In this document: positions 28,055 to 36,480 of the stretch, in pieces
How the letters are laid out: every line of letters begins with the position of its first letter
Numbering within the stretch: the first letter of the stretch is position 1
Assembly (NCBI RefSeq): GCF_900302465.1
Contig: NZ_OMOR01000001.1
Span: 2,170,001 to 2,234,000, forward strand
Direction of reading: 5' to 3'
DNA length: 64,000 nucleotides
Source: Ascidiaceihabitans donghaensis
GTDB taxonomy: Bacteria; Pseudomonadota; Alphaproteobacteria; Rhodobacterales; Rhodobacteraceae
Notes under the pieces: generated by a model
The model's database searches: none
What the model was told of the DNA's origin: nothing
What the model saw: the letters and a program-made list of their open reading frames with translations, nothing else
Program-made: the position numbers and the translations under genes

Positions 28055-29320
28055 TCAGCCGAACATGTCAGCCGTGATACCTGCATACCAACCTTCGGAT
28101 TCCTCATAGGTGGCTTTGCGCAACTCCGCGCTTTCCCCTGTGGCCGAAATGAACCCGTCGACTTTGGCGATCTTTTCGTCCGTGGCCTCGTAGGTTGCAC
28201 CGACTTTGACACCATCATTTGTGTCGATCAAAGACCAGCAGGTGTTCGAGAACTTGGCCGGGAAGACTTTGGAGCCGGTCAAGGCACCGCGCACCGCATT
28301 GGCGCACACTTTGGCCTGAGAGTTGGCAGAAAAGCCCGATTTCGGCATGTCGCCCTGGCTTGAGGCATCGCCTAACACATAGACATCCGCGTCCGCCTTT
28401 GTGGACATATCAGCGGCATTCACAGGCGCCCAATTGCCGTCTGTTACACCCGCAAGCTCTGCAATGCGGCCCGCTTTCATGGCAGGAATGACGTTGCAAA
28501 CATCGACCTTGGTGACTTCGCCGTCGATGGTCACGGTCATCGCATTCGGATCAACGGACACTTCGCCGCCGCCAAAATCTTCGCCGATCCAGTCGATCAT
28601 ACCATCGTAATGTTCGCCCCATCCTTCTTGGAACAACGCCATTTTCGAGAATTTCGGCTTGGGGTCCGCGACGATGATTTTCGCCGTTGGGTTGTTGGCC
28701 TTCAGGTAATGCGCAACCATCGAGACACGCTCATATGGTCCGGGGGGGCAACGATAGGGGTTGGGTGGGGCCACCATCGCAAAGGTGCCGCCTTCGGGCA
28801 TCGCCGCGAGCTGTGCTTTCAACAATTCGGTCTGTGATCCGCCTTTATAGGCATGTGGCATCGCGTTCTGGGCAGACAAATCCCACCCTTCGACCGCGCC
28901 CTCAACAAAGTCGATGCCTGGGCTTAGGATCAGCTTGTCGTAAGGCACGCTGCCACCACCGGCCAGCGACACAGTCTTGGCGTCGCGGTCCACAGCAACG
29001 GCCCAATCATGCACAACATTCACGCCGCCTGCGGCCAGACCGCCGTAGGAATGGCCCAGATCGTCGATCTCTTTCACGCCCCCAAGATAGAGGTTCGAAA
29101 AGAAGCATGTGTAGTACATGCGCGTGGGTTCGATCAGGGTGACGTCAATCGCGCCTTTGCTGTCTTTGGCGATGTAGCGGGCAGCGGTTGCCCCACCGGC
29201 GCCACCACCAACAACCACAACTCGTGGCTTGCCGTGACCATCGGCAAAAACCGTGGGCGCGGACAGTGTTGCCGCAGCAGCAGTCCCTGTTCCTAAAAAT
29301 AGGCGTCTGTTCAGTTTCAT
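28055..29320 (-). CDS. soxF: SoxF, flavocytochrome c sulfide dehydrogenase flavoprotein subunit
   Basis: This 421-residue FAD protein has a Tat-like signal (MKLNRRLFLGTGTAAAATLSAPTVFA) and the FAD site PRVVVVGGGAGGATAARYIAKDS. It is homologous to FccB: PTRMYYTCFFSNLYLGG contains the Cys of the redox disulfide, LILSPGIDF follows, and the second half has VYVLGDASSQGDMPKSGFSANSQAKVCANAV. The partner would be the diheme SoxE encoded next to it. It may oxidise sulfide or reactivate the SoxYZ carrier, as shown for Paracoccus SoxF. It is the last sox gene on this strand before DUF302-hemA. Confidence 0.93.
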   Translation of the reverse strand: MKLNRRLFLGTGTAAAATLSAPTVFADGHGKPRVVVVGGGAGGATAARYIAKDSKGAIDVTLIEPTRMYYTCFFSNLYLGGVKEIDDLGHSYGGLAAGGVNVVHDWAVAVDRDAKTVSLAGGGSVPYDKLILSPGIDFVEGAVEGWDLSAQNAMPHAYKGGSQTELLKAQLAAMPEGGTFAMVAPPNPYRCPPGPYERVSMVAHYLKANNPTAKIIVADPKPKFSKMALFQEGWGEHYDGMIDWIGEDFGGGEVSVDPNAMTVTIDGEVTKVDVCNVIPAMKAGRIAELAGVTDGNWAPVNAADMSTKADADVYVLGDASSQGDMPKSGFSANSQAKVCANAVRGALTGSKVFPAKFSNTCWSLIDTNDGVKVGATYEATDEKIAKVDGFISATGESAELRKATYEESEGWYAGITADMFG

Positions 29321-29347
29321 GTTTTTCTCCTCCCAGAGTGTGGCCTC

Positions 29348-30052
29348 TTATTCGAGGTCCTTAAAATACGCAGCAAGTGCCGCGATTTCTTCGTCGTTCA
29401 ACCGCCCCGCCATCATTTGCATGACGGGATGTGGCCTAAGTTTGCGTTTGTAGGCGTGCATGGCGATCACAAAGTCTTCCGTGTCCCATAGCGTGATGGA
29501 TGGAATACCGTCCGCGCTGCCGTCCGCCTTGTGGCAGGTCAGGCATTCGCTTGCGAGGTATTCGCCGTATTCCGGATCGCCCTCCAAGGCGAGGATCGCA
29601 GGATCGATGTCGTGATCTGTCGCAAGCGCCGTGGGTTCAGCTTCGGGAATGTCGGCGGGATTGTCAGAAAAACCGCGTAGATAGGCCAGCACATTTGCGC
29701 GGTCTTCGGCATCTTTCAGCCCCCGAAAGCTCATGCGTGTTTTGGACACAAGGGCACGTGGATTTTCAAGATAGGCGTCCAGCGTTTCAGCCGTCCAGAT
29801 CAACCCGTCATCGCCTGCACGTTTCATGGATTTTGAATAACGGTACCCGTCGTGGGCTGCGGCTTGGCTTCCAAAGATGCCGTTCAGGTGCGGTCCGATC
29901 TTATCGACGGCGCCGCTGCCAATTTGGTGGCAACCGGTACATTTCTTGAAGATCTTTTCACCCTTTTCAGGGTCGCCAAGATCCTCTGCAGCAGCCACCC
30001 CCGCAGCCACAAAGGCTGCGCAGGTTAGCAATAATCGAAATCGGCCCAACAA
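29348..30052 (-). CDS. soxE: SoxE, diheme cytochrome c
   Basis: The 234-residue protein has a Sec signal (RLLLTCAAFVAAGVAAAE) and two c-type heme sites: KKCTGCHQIG (Cys38, Cys41, His42) and SECLTCHKADG (Cys170, Cys173, His174). The first half resembles a cytochrome c2-like domain with SKTRMSFRGL supplying a Met ligand; the second half is FccA-like. It is expected to accept electrons from SoxF. The start is a TTG at 30052, supported by GGGGGA seven bases upstream, a site formed by the end of soxD; only three bases separate the genes. Confidence 0.92.
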   Translation of the reverse strand: MLGRFRLLLTCAAFVAAGVAAAEDLGDPEKGEKIFKKCTGCHQIGSGAVDKIGPHLNGIFGSQAAAHDGYRYSKSMKRAGDDGLIWTAETLDAYLENPRALVSKTRMSFRGLKDAEDRANVLAYLRGFSDNPADIPEAEPTALATDHDIDPAILALEGDPEYGEYLASECLTCHKADGSADGIPSITLWDTEDFVIAMHAYKRKLRPHPVMQMMAGRLNDEEIAALAAYFKDLE

Positions 30053-30055
30053 GGA

Positions 30056-31102
30056 TTATTCCCCCACCGATTTGAGGTATTCAATCACGGCAAGCTGGTC
30101 CGCTTCCTTTTTCAATCCGGCAAACGACATTTTTGTGCCTTTCATGTATGCTTTCGGCTTCGCCAGAAATGCAGCCAGTTCTGTTTCCGTCCAGATCAAT
30201 CCACCTTCTGCCGCAGCTTTCATGGGTTTGGAGTATTTGAACCCGTCAACGGTACCCGCAGCACCGCCCACAATGCCGTTCAACACAGGACCAGACCGGT
30301 TTTTGGCTTTTTCACCGACTTGGTGGCAGGATTTGCATTTTTTAAAGACCTTTTCGCCTTTGGCTGCCAGATCAGGATCAAACGCTGCTTCAACAACCTC
30401 TGGCGCTGGATCTGCAACAGCAGCTTCTTCCACCACAGCCGCGGGTTCGGCTTTGGGGGCCTCCCCTTCTTCTTGTGGGGTCACGTCCAGAACCATGGCA
30501 CGCATGGTGACTTTTACAGCGCTGTCCTTGCAGTTTTCCATGCACGGCGCGCCTGTCCATTGCGCGTATTCCGTCTCTGCCCTATCATCGAGGATGAAAC
30601 CACCTGCGTTTGGCATCTCTACGTCAAAGAATGTCTCGTTCGACAAGACAAAATCATCGTCAATCAGATCATTGGAATACAGGATATAGGCCACGATTGC
30701 GTAAACCTCGTCGTCGGACAATGTGCCCGCATTGCCGTAGGGCATAGACCGTTTGATGTAGTCATATGTTGTGCTGAGGTACGGCCAGTAAGACCCCACT
30801 GTTTTCAAAGGGTCTTCATGGTCCAAGGTCCCTGCACCACCTGCAAGTTTTGGCCAGTTATCAATGCCTTCGGCGAAATCACCGTGGCAGGCAGCACATT
30901 GATCGGCAAAGATTTCTTCGCCATCAATCGCATCACCTGAGCCAACGGGAAGGCCCGTGCCATCCGGGCTGACGTCACCGTCCCATGCTGCAATTTCAGC
31001 CGGAAGGGCCGCACGTCCAAGTCCGAATTTCTCTGCCATTGCAGGACTTGAAACCAGACCAAACACCGCAACCAAAGCTGTTGATTTAAGAAACTTCGAC
31101 AT
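30056..31102 (-). CDS. soxD: SoxD, diheme c-type cytochrome of sulfur dehydrogenase
   Basis: This 348-residue subunit partners SoxC in the Sox(CD)2 sulfur dehydrogenase, which takes six electrons from the SoxY-bound sulfane. A Sec signal covers about residues 1-23 (VAVFGLVSSPAMA). Heme sites are QCAACHGDF (Cys69, Cys72, His73) and KKCKSCHQVG (Cys256, Cys259, His260), joined by an acidic, proline-rich linker at about 209-240. Its ATG at 31102 lies inside the end of soxC (17-base overlap), indicating coupled translation, as expected for a fixed-ratio complex. Confidence 0.95.
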   Translation of the reverse strand: MSKFLKSTALVAVFGLVSSPAMAEKFGLGRAALPAEIAAWDGDVSPDGTGLPVGSGDAIDGEEIFADQCAACHGDFAEGIDNWPKLAGGAGTLDHEDPLKTVGSYWPYLSTTYDYIKRSMPYGNAGTLSDDEVYAIVAYILYSNDLIDDDFVLSNETFFDVEMPNAGGFILDDRAETEYAQWTGAPCMENCKDSAVKVTMRAMVLDVTPQEEGEAPKAEPAAVVEEAAVADPAPEVVEAAFDPDLAAKGEKVFKKCKSCHQVGEKAKNRSGPVLNGIVGGAAGTVDGFKYSKPMKAAAEGGLIWTETELAAFLAKPKAYMKGTKMSFAGLKKEADQLAVIEYLKSVGE

Positions 31103-32381
31103 TTTCCGCCTCGCCGTTTGAGCGCACCAACCAAGTTTGAATGCAGTTGTTGTGATAGATTGAATTCAGCCCGCGCACCTCGCGTAACTGCGCTTTGGTC
31201 GGTTGCACATAACCTGTGTCGTCCATTGCACGGCTTTGCAGCATCATCTCTGAGCCGTCCCAGTCCGTGTCCAGATAGAAGCGCGTCAGCGCCATTTTCT
31301 CACCCGGTTTGGCCAGACGCGCGGTTTCCCATGTCATGCCGCCGTCTTTGGACACATCAACGCGGGTGATGGCCCCGCGGCCCGACCAAGCAAGGCCTGT
31401 GACCACCAGTGGTCCTTTGCCATGGGTGATTGGCGCTTGTGGGCTTGGGCTGGTGACCACGGATTTGGCATCCATCGCCCAGGTCCATTTGCGCGCAATT
31501 CCGTTGTCCAGAACATCTGTGTATTTGCTGGTTTCTTCACGACTTTCAATGGCTTGGTCGGTGACCTCAATGCGGCGAATCCACTTCACCCACATGTTGC
31601 CTTCCCAGCCCGGGACAACCAGACGCACAGGATAGCCGTGTTCCTTGCGCAGGGCTTCGCCGTTGGCTTTGAAGGCCACCAGAACATCGTCCAGCGCTTT
31701 TTCCATCGGAATGGACCGCCCGTTTGAAGACGCATCCGCCCCCTCCACAAAGACCCATTTGTCTTTCAGGTCGCCTGCCGTATCCAGACCCGCTTCTTCC
31801 AACAAGGTGCGCAAGGGCACGCCTGTGTATTCCATGTTGTGGATCATGCCATGGGTGAATTGTGCGCCGTTCAACTGTGCGCCTGCCCATTCCATGCCCG
31901 TATTGGCGGCACATTCGCAGAAGTAGACGTGGTTTTCGCGCGGGAAACGTTCCAGATCGGCGTAGGTAAAGACCAAAGGCGTGTCGACAAGCCCGTTGAT
32001 CATCAAACGGTAATCTTCTTTGCGCAGCTCGATTGCACCGGAATGGTGACGCTCAAACGCGCACCCCTGCGGCGTGATCGTGCCGTCCAGCGCATGGATG
32101 GGCGTGAAATTGATAGAGCTTACTGTGTCGGCTGTCAGCCATTCGACGTTGCGGCGCACCACATCATCTTCAAACTTGATCGGCATGCCATAAGGCGTCT
32201 CGTCGACCCCTTCCCCGAAGGCTTGCGCCCAAGGCTGTACTTCGGTGATGAGCGGATCCGGCGTTGCGGCGTTTGCTCCTGTGGCGGTCAGCGCCCCCGC
32301 GCCTGCCGCAGCTGCACCACGCAAAAACGCACGCCGCGACGGATGAGCGGATGAACCGTTCCCTGTTTCATTATCTGACAT
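31086..32381 (-). CDS. soxC: SoxC, molybdoprotein of sulfur dehydrogenase
   Basis: This 431-residue protein has a Tat signal (SRRAFLRGAAAAGAGALTATGANA) as needed for a molybdenum cofactor enzyme. It belongs to the sulfite oxidase family: the Moco-binding block is HVYFCECAANTGMEWAGAQLNGAQ, with Cys157 the probable Mo ligand, and VRLVVPGWEGNMWVKWIRRIEV later. The C-terminal immunoglobulin-like dimerisation domain is present. Presence of soxCD indicates complete thiosulfate oxidation to sulfate without stored sulfur globules. AAAAGGAGG precedes the ATG; soxB ends 27 bases upstream. Confidence 0.95.
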   Translation of the reverse strand: MSDNETGNGSSAHPSRRAFLRGAAAAGAGALTATGANAATPDPLITEVQPWAQAFGEGVDETPYGMPIKFEDDVVRRNVEWLTADTVSSINFTPIHALDGTITPQGCAFERHHSGAIELRKEDYRLMINGLVDTPLVFTYADLERFPRENHVYFCECAANTGMEWAGAQLNGAQFTHGMIHNMEYTGVPLRTLLEEAGLDTAGDLKDKWVFVEGADASSNGRSIPMEKALDDVLVAFKANGEALRKEHGYPVRLVVPGWEGNMWVKWIRRIEVTDQAIESREETSKYTDVLDNGIARKWTWAMDAKSVVTSPSPQAPITHGKGPLVVTGLAWSGRGAITRVDVSKDGGMTWETARLAKPGEKMALTRFYLDTDWDGSEMMLQSRAMDDTGYVQPTKAQLREVRGLNSIYHNNCIQTWLVRSNGEAENVEVS

Positions 32382-32408
32382 GTCTTATGCCTCCTTTTCG
32401 TGGTGCGC

Positions 32409-34112
32409 TTAAGCGCCGACCACTTTCACGCTATTGTTTGGATCAAGGGAAATCGTCCCCTGTTTGGCGATATGCGCCTCAACCACATCCCAGATTTGCG
32501 GCCCTTCGGTGTCTTCATTGACCGACGCCCAGCCGGCCACTTGATAGGACTTGGCAGGGTCAATGGCTTCGCCGGTTTTCAGCAAGGTCATTTCTGTGAT
32601 GCGGTCCCCTTGGGGTTTGGAGATGTCGATGCGGTACCCAAGGCCACCCACACGCACCATATCGCCACCTTGCTGATAATAGGGGTCCGGATTGAACAGG
32701 TTGTCGGCCACGTCTTCCAGCACCACATGCAGGAATTCACCAGTCATTTCAGTGCGGTAAGCTTGACCATAGGTCATGGATGTGACGTTCCAGATGTCTT
32801 CGCGGGTGATGTCCTGACCCGGCAAAACAGACGGCCCCCAACGCACGCCCGGCGACAAGGCGATGTCGGCCTCGCGTTCGGAAATCAAAGCGTCGCAAAT
32901 CAGATCGTCCCATGTCCCGTTAAAATTGCCACGGCGGTACAAAAGCTGATCGTCTGCCGTTTTGCCGATGACTTCGCGCAGCGCGTCAATATGTGGTGCG
33001 CGTTGTTCTTCGATGACTTTGGTGACAATCGGGTCAGGCGCAATCACATCCGACAAAATCGGGATCAGTTTATGGCGGAACCCCATCATGCGGCCATCGC
33101 GCACGTCCAGATCCACACGGCTGACGAATTTCCCTGTGGACCCGGAGGCCACGATGATTGTCTCGCCAATCAAAACGGGTTCAGGCAACGCGTCATGTGT
33201 ATGGCCCGACAGGATCACGTCGATGCCGGTCACTTTGCCTGCCATCTTCTTGTCCACGTCAAAGCCGTTGTGGCTGAGGCACACAACCAGCTCTGCGCCT
33301 TTGCTGCGCACCTCATCCACCATCTCTTGCATCCGTTCGTCGCGGATACCGAATGAATATTCAGGGAACATCCAACCGGGGTTGGCGATGGGCATGTAAG
33401 GGAACGCTTGACCGATAACGGCGATCTTCACACCGCCGCGTTCAAAGAATTTGTAAGGTGGAAACAGCTCTGCGGGTTCGTCCCATTCGGCGTCAAAGAT
33501 GTTTTGACCAAGGGCTGCAAAGGGCAATCCTTCGACGATCTCAGCCACGCGGTCAGAACCCAGCGTGAATTCCCAATGAAAAGTCATCGCGTCGGGCTTC
33601 AACGCGTTCATAACGTTGACCATATCCTGACCCTGACTTTGGTAGCAGGTGTAGCTGCCGTGCCATGTATCACCGCCATCCAGCAGCAATGCGTCGGGGC
33701 GATCGGCGCGGATCGCATTGATCACGGTCGATACGCGGTCCATGCCGCCAATGTTTCCGTAGCCTTTGGCCAGTGACGAAAAATCGTTGTACGTCAACGC
33801 ATAAGCAGAATGGCTACCGTCGTCGATCCCGTACAGTTTGCGAAAATCCGCGCCCGTTACATGCGGCACCGCCCCTTTGTTTGACCCGACGCCGATGTTG
33901 ACAGAAGGTTCACGGAAGTAATGCGGCACCAACTGGGCGTGGATGTCTGTGATGTGGATCAGGGACACGTTCCCGAAAGTGTCGAATTCAAGCAGCTTGT
34001 CTTGCGACAGGCTTTGCTGTGCGGCCAGACGGGACCAGTTTCCAAAACCCGACGCCCCGTAAAGAGCGGCTGTGGCCATGCTGGTCTGTAGAAAGTCGCG
34101 GCGAGAAATCAT
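32409..34112 (-). CDS. soxB: SoxB, sulfate thiohydrolase (manganese enzyme)
   Basis: This 567-residue protein releases sulfate from the cysteine S-thiosulfonate on SoxY. It has a Tat signal (MISRRDFLQTSMATAALYGA) and the 5'-nucleotidase/metallophosphoesterase fold: NVSLIHITDIHAQLVPHYF gives Asp56 and His58 metal ligands, LDGGDTWHGSYTCYQSQG the next, and VILSGHTHDALPEPV a later His pair. The C-terminal domain has FNGTWDDLICDAL. I chose the ATG at 34112, with GGAG before it and family-like start, rather than an upstream in-frame codon. An intrinsic terminator separates it from soxA upstream. Confidence 0.96.
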   Translation of the reverse strand: MISRRDFLQTSMATAALYGASGFGNWSRLAAQQSLSQDKLLEFDTFGNVSLIHITDIHAQLVPHYFREPSVNIGVGSNKGAVPHVTGADFRKLYGIDDGSHSAYALTYNDFSSLAKGYGNIGGMDRVSTVINAIRADRPDALLLDGGDTWHGSYTCYQSQGQDMVNVMNALKPDAMTFHWEFTLGSDRVAEIVEGLPFAALGQNIFDAEWDEPAELFPPYKFFERGGVKIAVIGQAFPYMPIANPGWMFPEYSFGIRDERMQEMVDEVRSKGAELVVCLSHNGFDVDKKMAGKVTGIDVILSGHTHDALPEPVLIGETIIVASGSTGKFVSRVDLDVRDGRMMGFRHKLIPILSDVIAPDPIVTKVIEEQRAPHIDALREVIGKTADDQLLYRRGNFNGTWDDLICDALISEREADIALSPGVRWGPSVLPGQDITREDIWNVTSMTYGQAYRTEMTGEFLHVVLEDVADNLFNPDPYYQQGGDMVRVGGLGYRIDISKPQGDRITEMTLLKTGEAIDPAKSYQVAGWASVNEDTEGPQIWDVVEAHIAKQGTISLDPNNSVKVVGA

Positions 34113-34163
34113 GGGAGGCTCCAGATCATGCGCACGTATGCGCATTTGTGAATGAATTTCTTA

Positions 34164-34202
34164 AAAAAACGACCCCGCACCAAACCGGTGACGGGGCCGT
34201 TT
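34164..34202 (-). terminator. Intrinsic terminator between soxA and soxB
   Basis: On the minus strand AACGGCCCCGTCACC pairs with GGTGCGGGGTCGTT across a short loop (one bulge and a G-U pair), followed by TTTTTT. It begins only a few bases after the soxA stop and lies before soxB, inside the sox gene string. Confidence 0.82.
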
Positions 34203-34207
34203 TCAGG

Positions 34208-35053
34208 TTAGTTTCGGATAGACGGACCCTCGACGCTTAGGCCGTTGCCGCGTGACGCGACATATAGCTCAAGCGCTGTGAATTCGTTGCTGCCCGGGCT
34301 GTAGGTTTCTGCACGCGTGTCGCGCACACACCCTTTGAAGCGGGAATGTGCCCCGTTCAGTTTGGTGTTTTTCAACCGGTACACAGGAAAGCCGTTGATC
34401 TGCCCTTGGCTGAGGTGGTCGGCGCGGATCATCATCCCGTAGCTGTCTTCGTGGCAATTGGCGCAAGACAGCTCTAGCTGACCTGTGCGTGTATAGTACA
34501 TCTCTTTGCCCAGCTCCCACGTGGATTGCGCAGGGCCGTCGATGGCCACATTGACAGGTATGCCGCGTGACACAGAAGACAAAGCAGCTTCCATGTTGAT
34601 GGCGTCGCTTTTGTCATATTTCCAAGGCTCGGCACCCATGCGTTCAGTGCGACATTCGTTCATCTGCATTTGCAGCGTTTGAACCTTGCCTGCCGCCTCG
34701 TCCCACTTTGGGTAGGTTGGCTTTACGCCCGCCATGCTTTCGATGTCGTTGTGGCAAGACGCACATGATTTGCCTTCGGATCCATCAGCAACCGTCCATG
34801 CGTCCATGGCTTGTTCCACAAAGATCATGCCGGGGTTGTCAAAGTCGTCCGCTTGCATCGCGCGGGTTTCCGTGCCGCGAAACAACCAGCCAGACATCAC
34901 TTCGTCCAAGGCGTCCGATACATGTGCAGGGGCGGCTGTACGCGTCACAATTTGCGTTTCTTCGTTCAGGACAAGGTTGTCATCAACTGGATCAGCTGAA
35001 GCGACCGTCGTTGTCAGAACTGTCGCCAGAATGGCGCCCGTCAATTTTCTCAT
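34208..35053 (-). CDS. soxA: SoxA, diheme subunit of the SoxXA c-type cytochrome
   Basis: This 281-residue protein has a Sec signal of 20 residues (ATVLTTTVASA). Two heme motifs are seen, KSCASCHND (Cys97, Cys100, His101) and LSCANCHED (Cys197, Cys200, His201), so this is the diheme form. Cys134 (NECRTERMG) is the expected axial ligand of the first heme, and Cys242 in FKGCVRDTRAETY is the catalytic cysteine, found as a persulfide ligand in known structures. SoxXA oxidatively joins thiosulfate to SoxY. It follows soxZ by 25 bases and is the last gene before an intrinsic terminator. Confidence 0.96.
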   Translation of the reverse strand: MRKLTGAILATVLTTTVASADPVDDNLVLNEETQIVTRTAAPAHVSDALDEVMSGWLFRGTETRAMQADDFDNPGMIFVEQAMDAWTVADGSEGKSCASCHNDIESMAGVKPTYPKWDEAAGKVQTLQMQMNECRTERMGAEPWKYDKSDAINMEAALSSVSRGIPVNVAIDGPAQSTWELGKEMYYTRTGQLELSCANCHEDSYGMMIRADHLSQGQINGFPVYRLKNTKLNGAHSRFKGCVRDTRAETYSPGSNEFTALELYVASRGNGLSVEGPSIRN

Positions 35054-35078
35054 GATGTCCCTCCCAAGACTGTTTCGC

Positions 35079-35408
35079 TTATTCGATCGCGATTTTTTTG
35101 GTTGTGTCGTAGACAGAACCGTCGTCGTCGTACCACGTAAACGCAAATTCACCGGCTTCAGGAACGACCGCTTCGAATTCGAAATACGGGTTGGTCGAAA
35201 TCGCAGGCTCAAGCTTTACATCGACAACGTTCTCACCGTTGAAATCGCATGTGAAGCGGTTGATGATCGAACGCGGAATCACGTTGCCTTCTTTGTCTTT
35301 TCGCTGGCCGGATTCCATTTTGTGGCTGATCAAAGTCTTGATCGTGATCGTTTCACCAGCCGCCGCTTTTTTGGGGACTTTGACGCGGGGTTTTACACCA
35401 GATGCCAT
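35079..35408 (-). CDS. soxZ: SoxZ, thiosulfate carrier subunit
   Basis: This 109-residue protein is the small partner of SoxY. Features are VKPRVKVPKKAAAGETITIKTLISHKMESGQRKD, the conserved SHxMESGxRxD block, and FEFEAVVPEAGEFAFTWYDDDGSVY near the end. There is no signal peptide: it crosses the membrane bound to SoxY, which carries a Tat signal. It sits between soxY and soxA, each about 22-25 bases away, in one transcript. Confidence 0.96.
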   Translation of the reverse strand: MASGVKPRVKVPKKAAAGETITIKTLISHKMESGQRKDKEGNVIPRSIINRFTCDFNGENVVDVKLEPAISTNPYFEFEAVVPEAGEFAFTWYDDDGSVYDTTKKIAIE

Positions 35409-35429
35409 GATTGTTTCTCCTAGATGCTT

Positions 35430-35852
35430 TTAGCCGCCGCAGCCGCCGATTGTTACTTTGACAGTGCTGGACGTTTTCACAAACGACCCGTCTTCCAGCT
35501 TCGCGATGGCAACGACATCCTGTGTGCCCGCCAGGCGAATACGCGTGGACGCGGCACGAGAGGCCGCCAATGTGCCAAATTTGAATGTTGCGACACTTGG
35601 CGTTGGATTGCCCATCGCAAGCACCAGAATTTCAGTGGCCGTGCCAGAGGATACCTCGATTGGCACTGTGTTGCCGTTTTCGGCAATTTCAGGCGCCGTC
35701 AGTTTGATGTCGCCTGCGCCAACTTCTGCACCACCCGTGAAGGCCGCGATCAATTCATCGCTGGTTGCCGCGGCAGCACCCTGCTTTGGCAGCCCCGCCA
35801 CAAGCAGCGCACTTGCGCCCAAAATGATTGCACTACGTCTTGTGAGTTCCAT
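35430..35852 (-). CDS. soxY: SoxY, thiosulfate carrier with C-terminal GGCGG arm
   Basis: This 140-residue protein begins with a Tat signal (MELTRRSAIILGASALLVAGLP) and ends VKVTIGGCGG, where Cys138 on the flexible arm carries the sulfur intermediates of the Sox cycle. The Ig-like core shows VTVPIEVSSG-like strands and IRLAGTQDVVAIAKLEDGSF. Only one SoxY-SoxZ pair is seen in the window. It follows soxX by about 33 bases and precedes soxZ. Confidence 0.97.
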   Translation of the reverse strand: MELTRRSAIILGASALLVAGLPKQGAAAATSDELIAAFTGGAEVGAGDIKLTAPEIAENGNTVPIEVSSGTATEILVLAMGNPTPSVATFKFGTLAASRAASTRIRLAGTQDVVAIAKLEDGSFVKTSSTVKVTIGGCGG

Positions 35853-35885
35853 GAACGTGTCTCCTTTGTGTCCCGATTAGGGGAC

Positions 35886-36362
35886 TTATTCTTCTTTGAG
35901 CGTGGCGAGATATGCCACGACGTCTTCGATTTGCTGGGCGCTCAGAAGTGGGCCAAACGTGTCGTCCGCCGCTTTTCCTGTGTATGCGTTGCCGGGCCGG
36001 ATGAAGCCTTCGGTTTTGTAGAAAGACGGCATCATGCTGTCTTCGAACATGATTTTGGCATTGGCCACGATCCCGCGCAGCTCTGCCTCTGACCAGCGTT
36101 CGCCCGCGCCGTCCAGCGCCGGACCAATTTCGCCTTGAAACGGCACATCCGCCAAATCCGCAACCTGATGGCATGCAACGCAGTTGCCCTGCCCTTTGTC
36201 GCCCACGATGATGCGCCCGTTTGCGGCATCACCCGCCACGCCAGACAATGACTGCTCAACGGCGCCGTCGTTGAAGGCCACATTGGTTGGCAGAACTTCT
36301 TCAGCGTGCAAACCCGTCGCGGCGATCATCGTGGCCGCAACTGCAAAAATAGAATTCTTCAT
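35886..36362 (-). CDS. soxX: SoxX, monoheme c-type cytochrome
   Basis: The 158-residue protein has a Sec signal (MKNSIFAVAATMIAATGLHA) and one heme motif GNCVACHQVAD (Cys61, Cys64, His65). A Met ligand probably lies in EDSMMPSFY near residue 110. It forms the SoxXA complex with SoxA and passes electrons onward. The ATG at 36362 has GGGAGGAC upstream, fixing the start four codons inside the longer frame. It is the first gene of soxXYZA and has the putative SoxR operator in its promoter region. Confidence 0.95.
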   Translation of the reverse strand: MKNSIFAVAATMIAATGLHAEEVLPTNVAFNDGAVEQSLSGVAGDAANGRIIVGDKGQGNCVACHQVADLADVPFQGEIGPALDGAGERWSEAELRGIVANAKIMFEDSMMPSFYKTEGFIRPGNAYTGKAADDTFGPLLSAQQIEDVVAYLATLKEE

Positions 36363-36425
36363 GCGTCCTCCCAAACACTTAGCTTTGTATACCGTAGCGC
36401 ACGAAAACGTGAGGACGCAACATCA

Positions 36426-36443
36426 AATTCACTTAATTGAATT
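36426..36443. promoter_or_regulatory. Putative SoxR operator (ATTC-N8-GAAT) upstream of soxX
   Basis: AATTCA-CTTAAT-TGAATT is a perfect inverted repeat and contains ATTC-N8-GAAT, the published site type for BigR/SqrR-class ArsR repressors. It sits 64 bases before the soxX start, between soxX and soxW. An ArsR-family SoxR with the matching cysteine pair is encoded at 38250. Confidence 0.65.
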
Positions 36444-36480
36444 ATAATATTTGACTGCAAACTGCCACGCCCCAAATTTG

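Noticed and set aside
32400-33356. Plus-strand open frame opposite soxB
   Set aside because: Antisense to soxB with no recognisable domain; typical shadow in GC-biased third positions.
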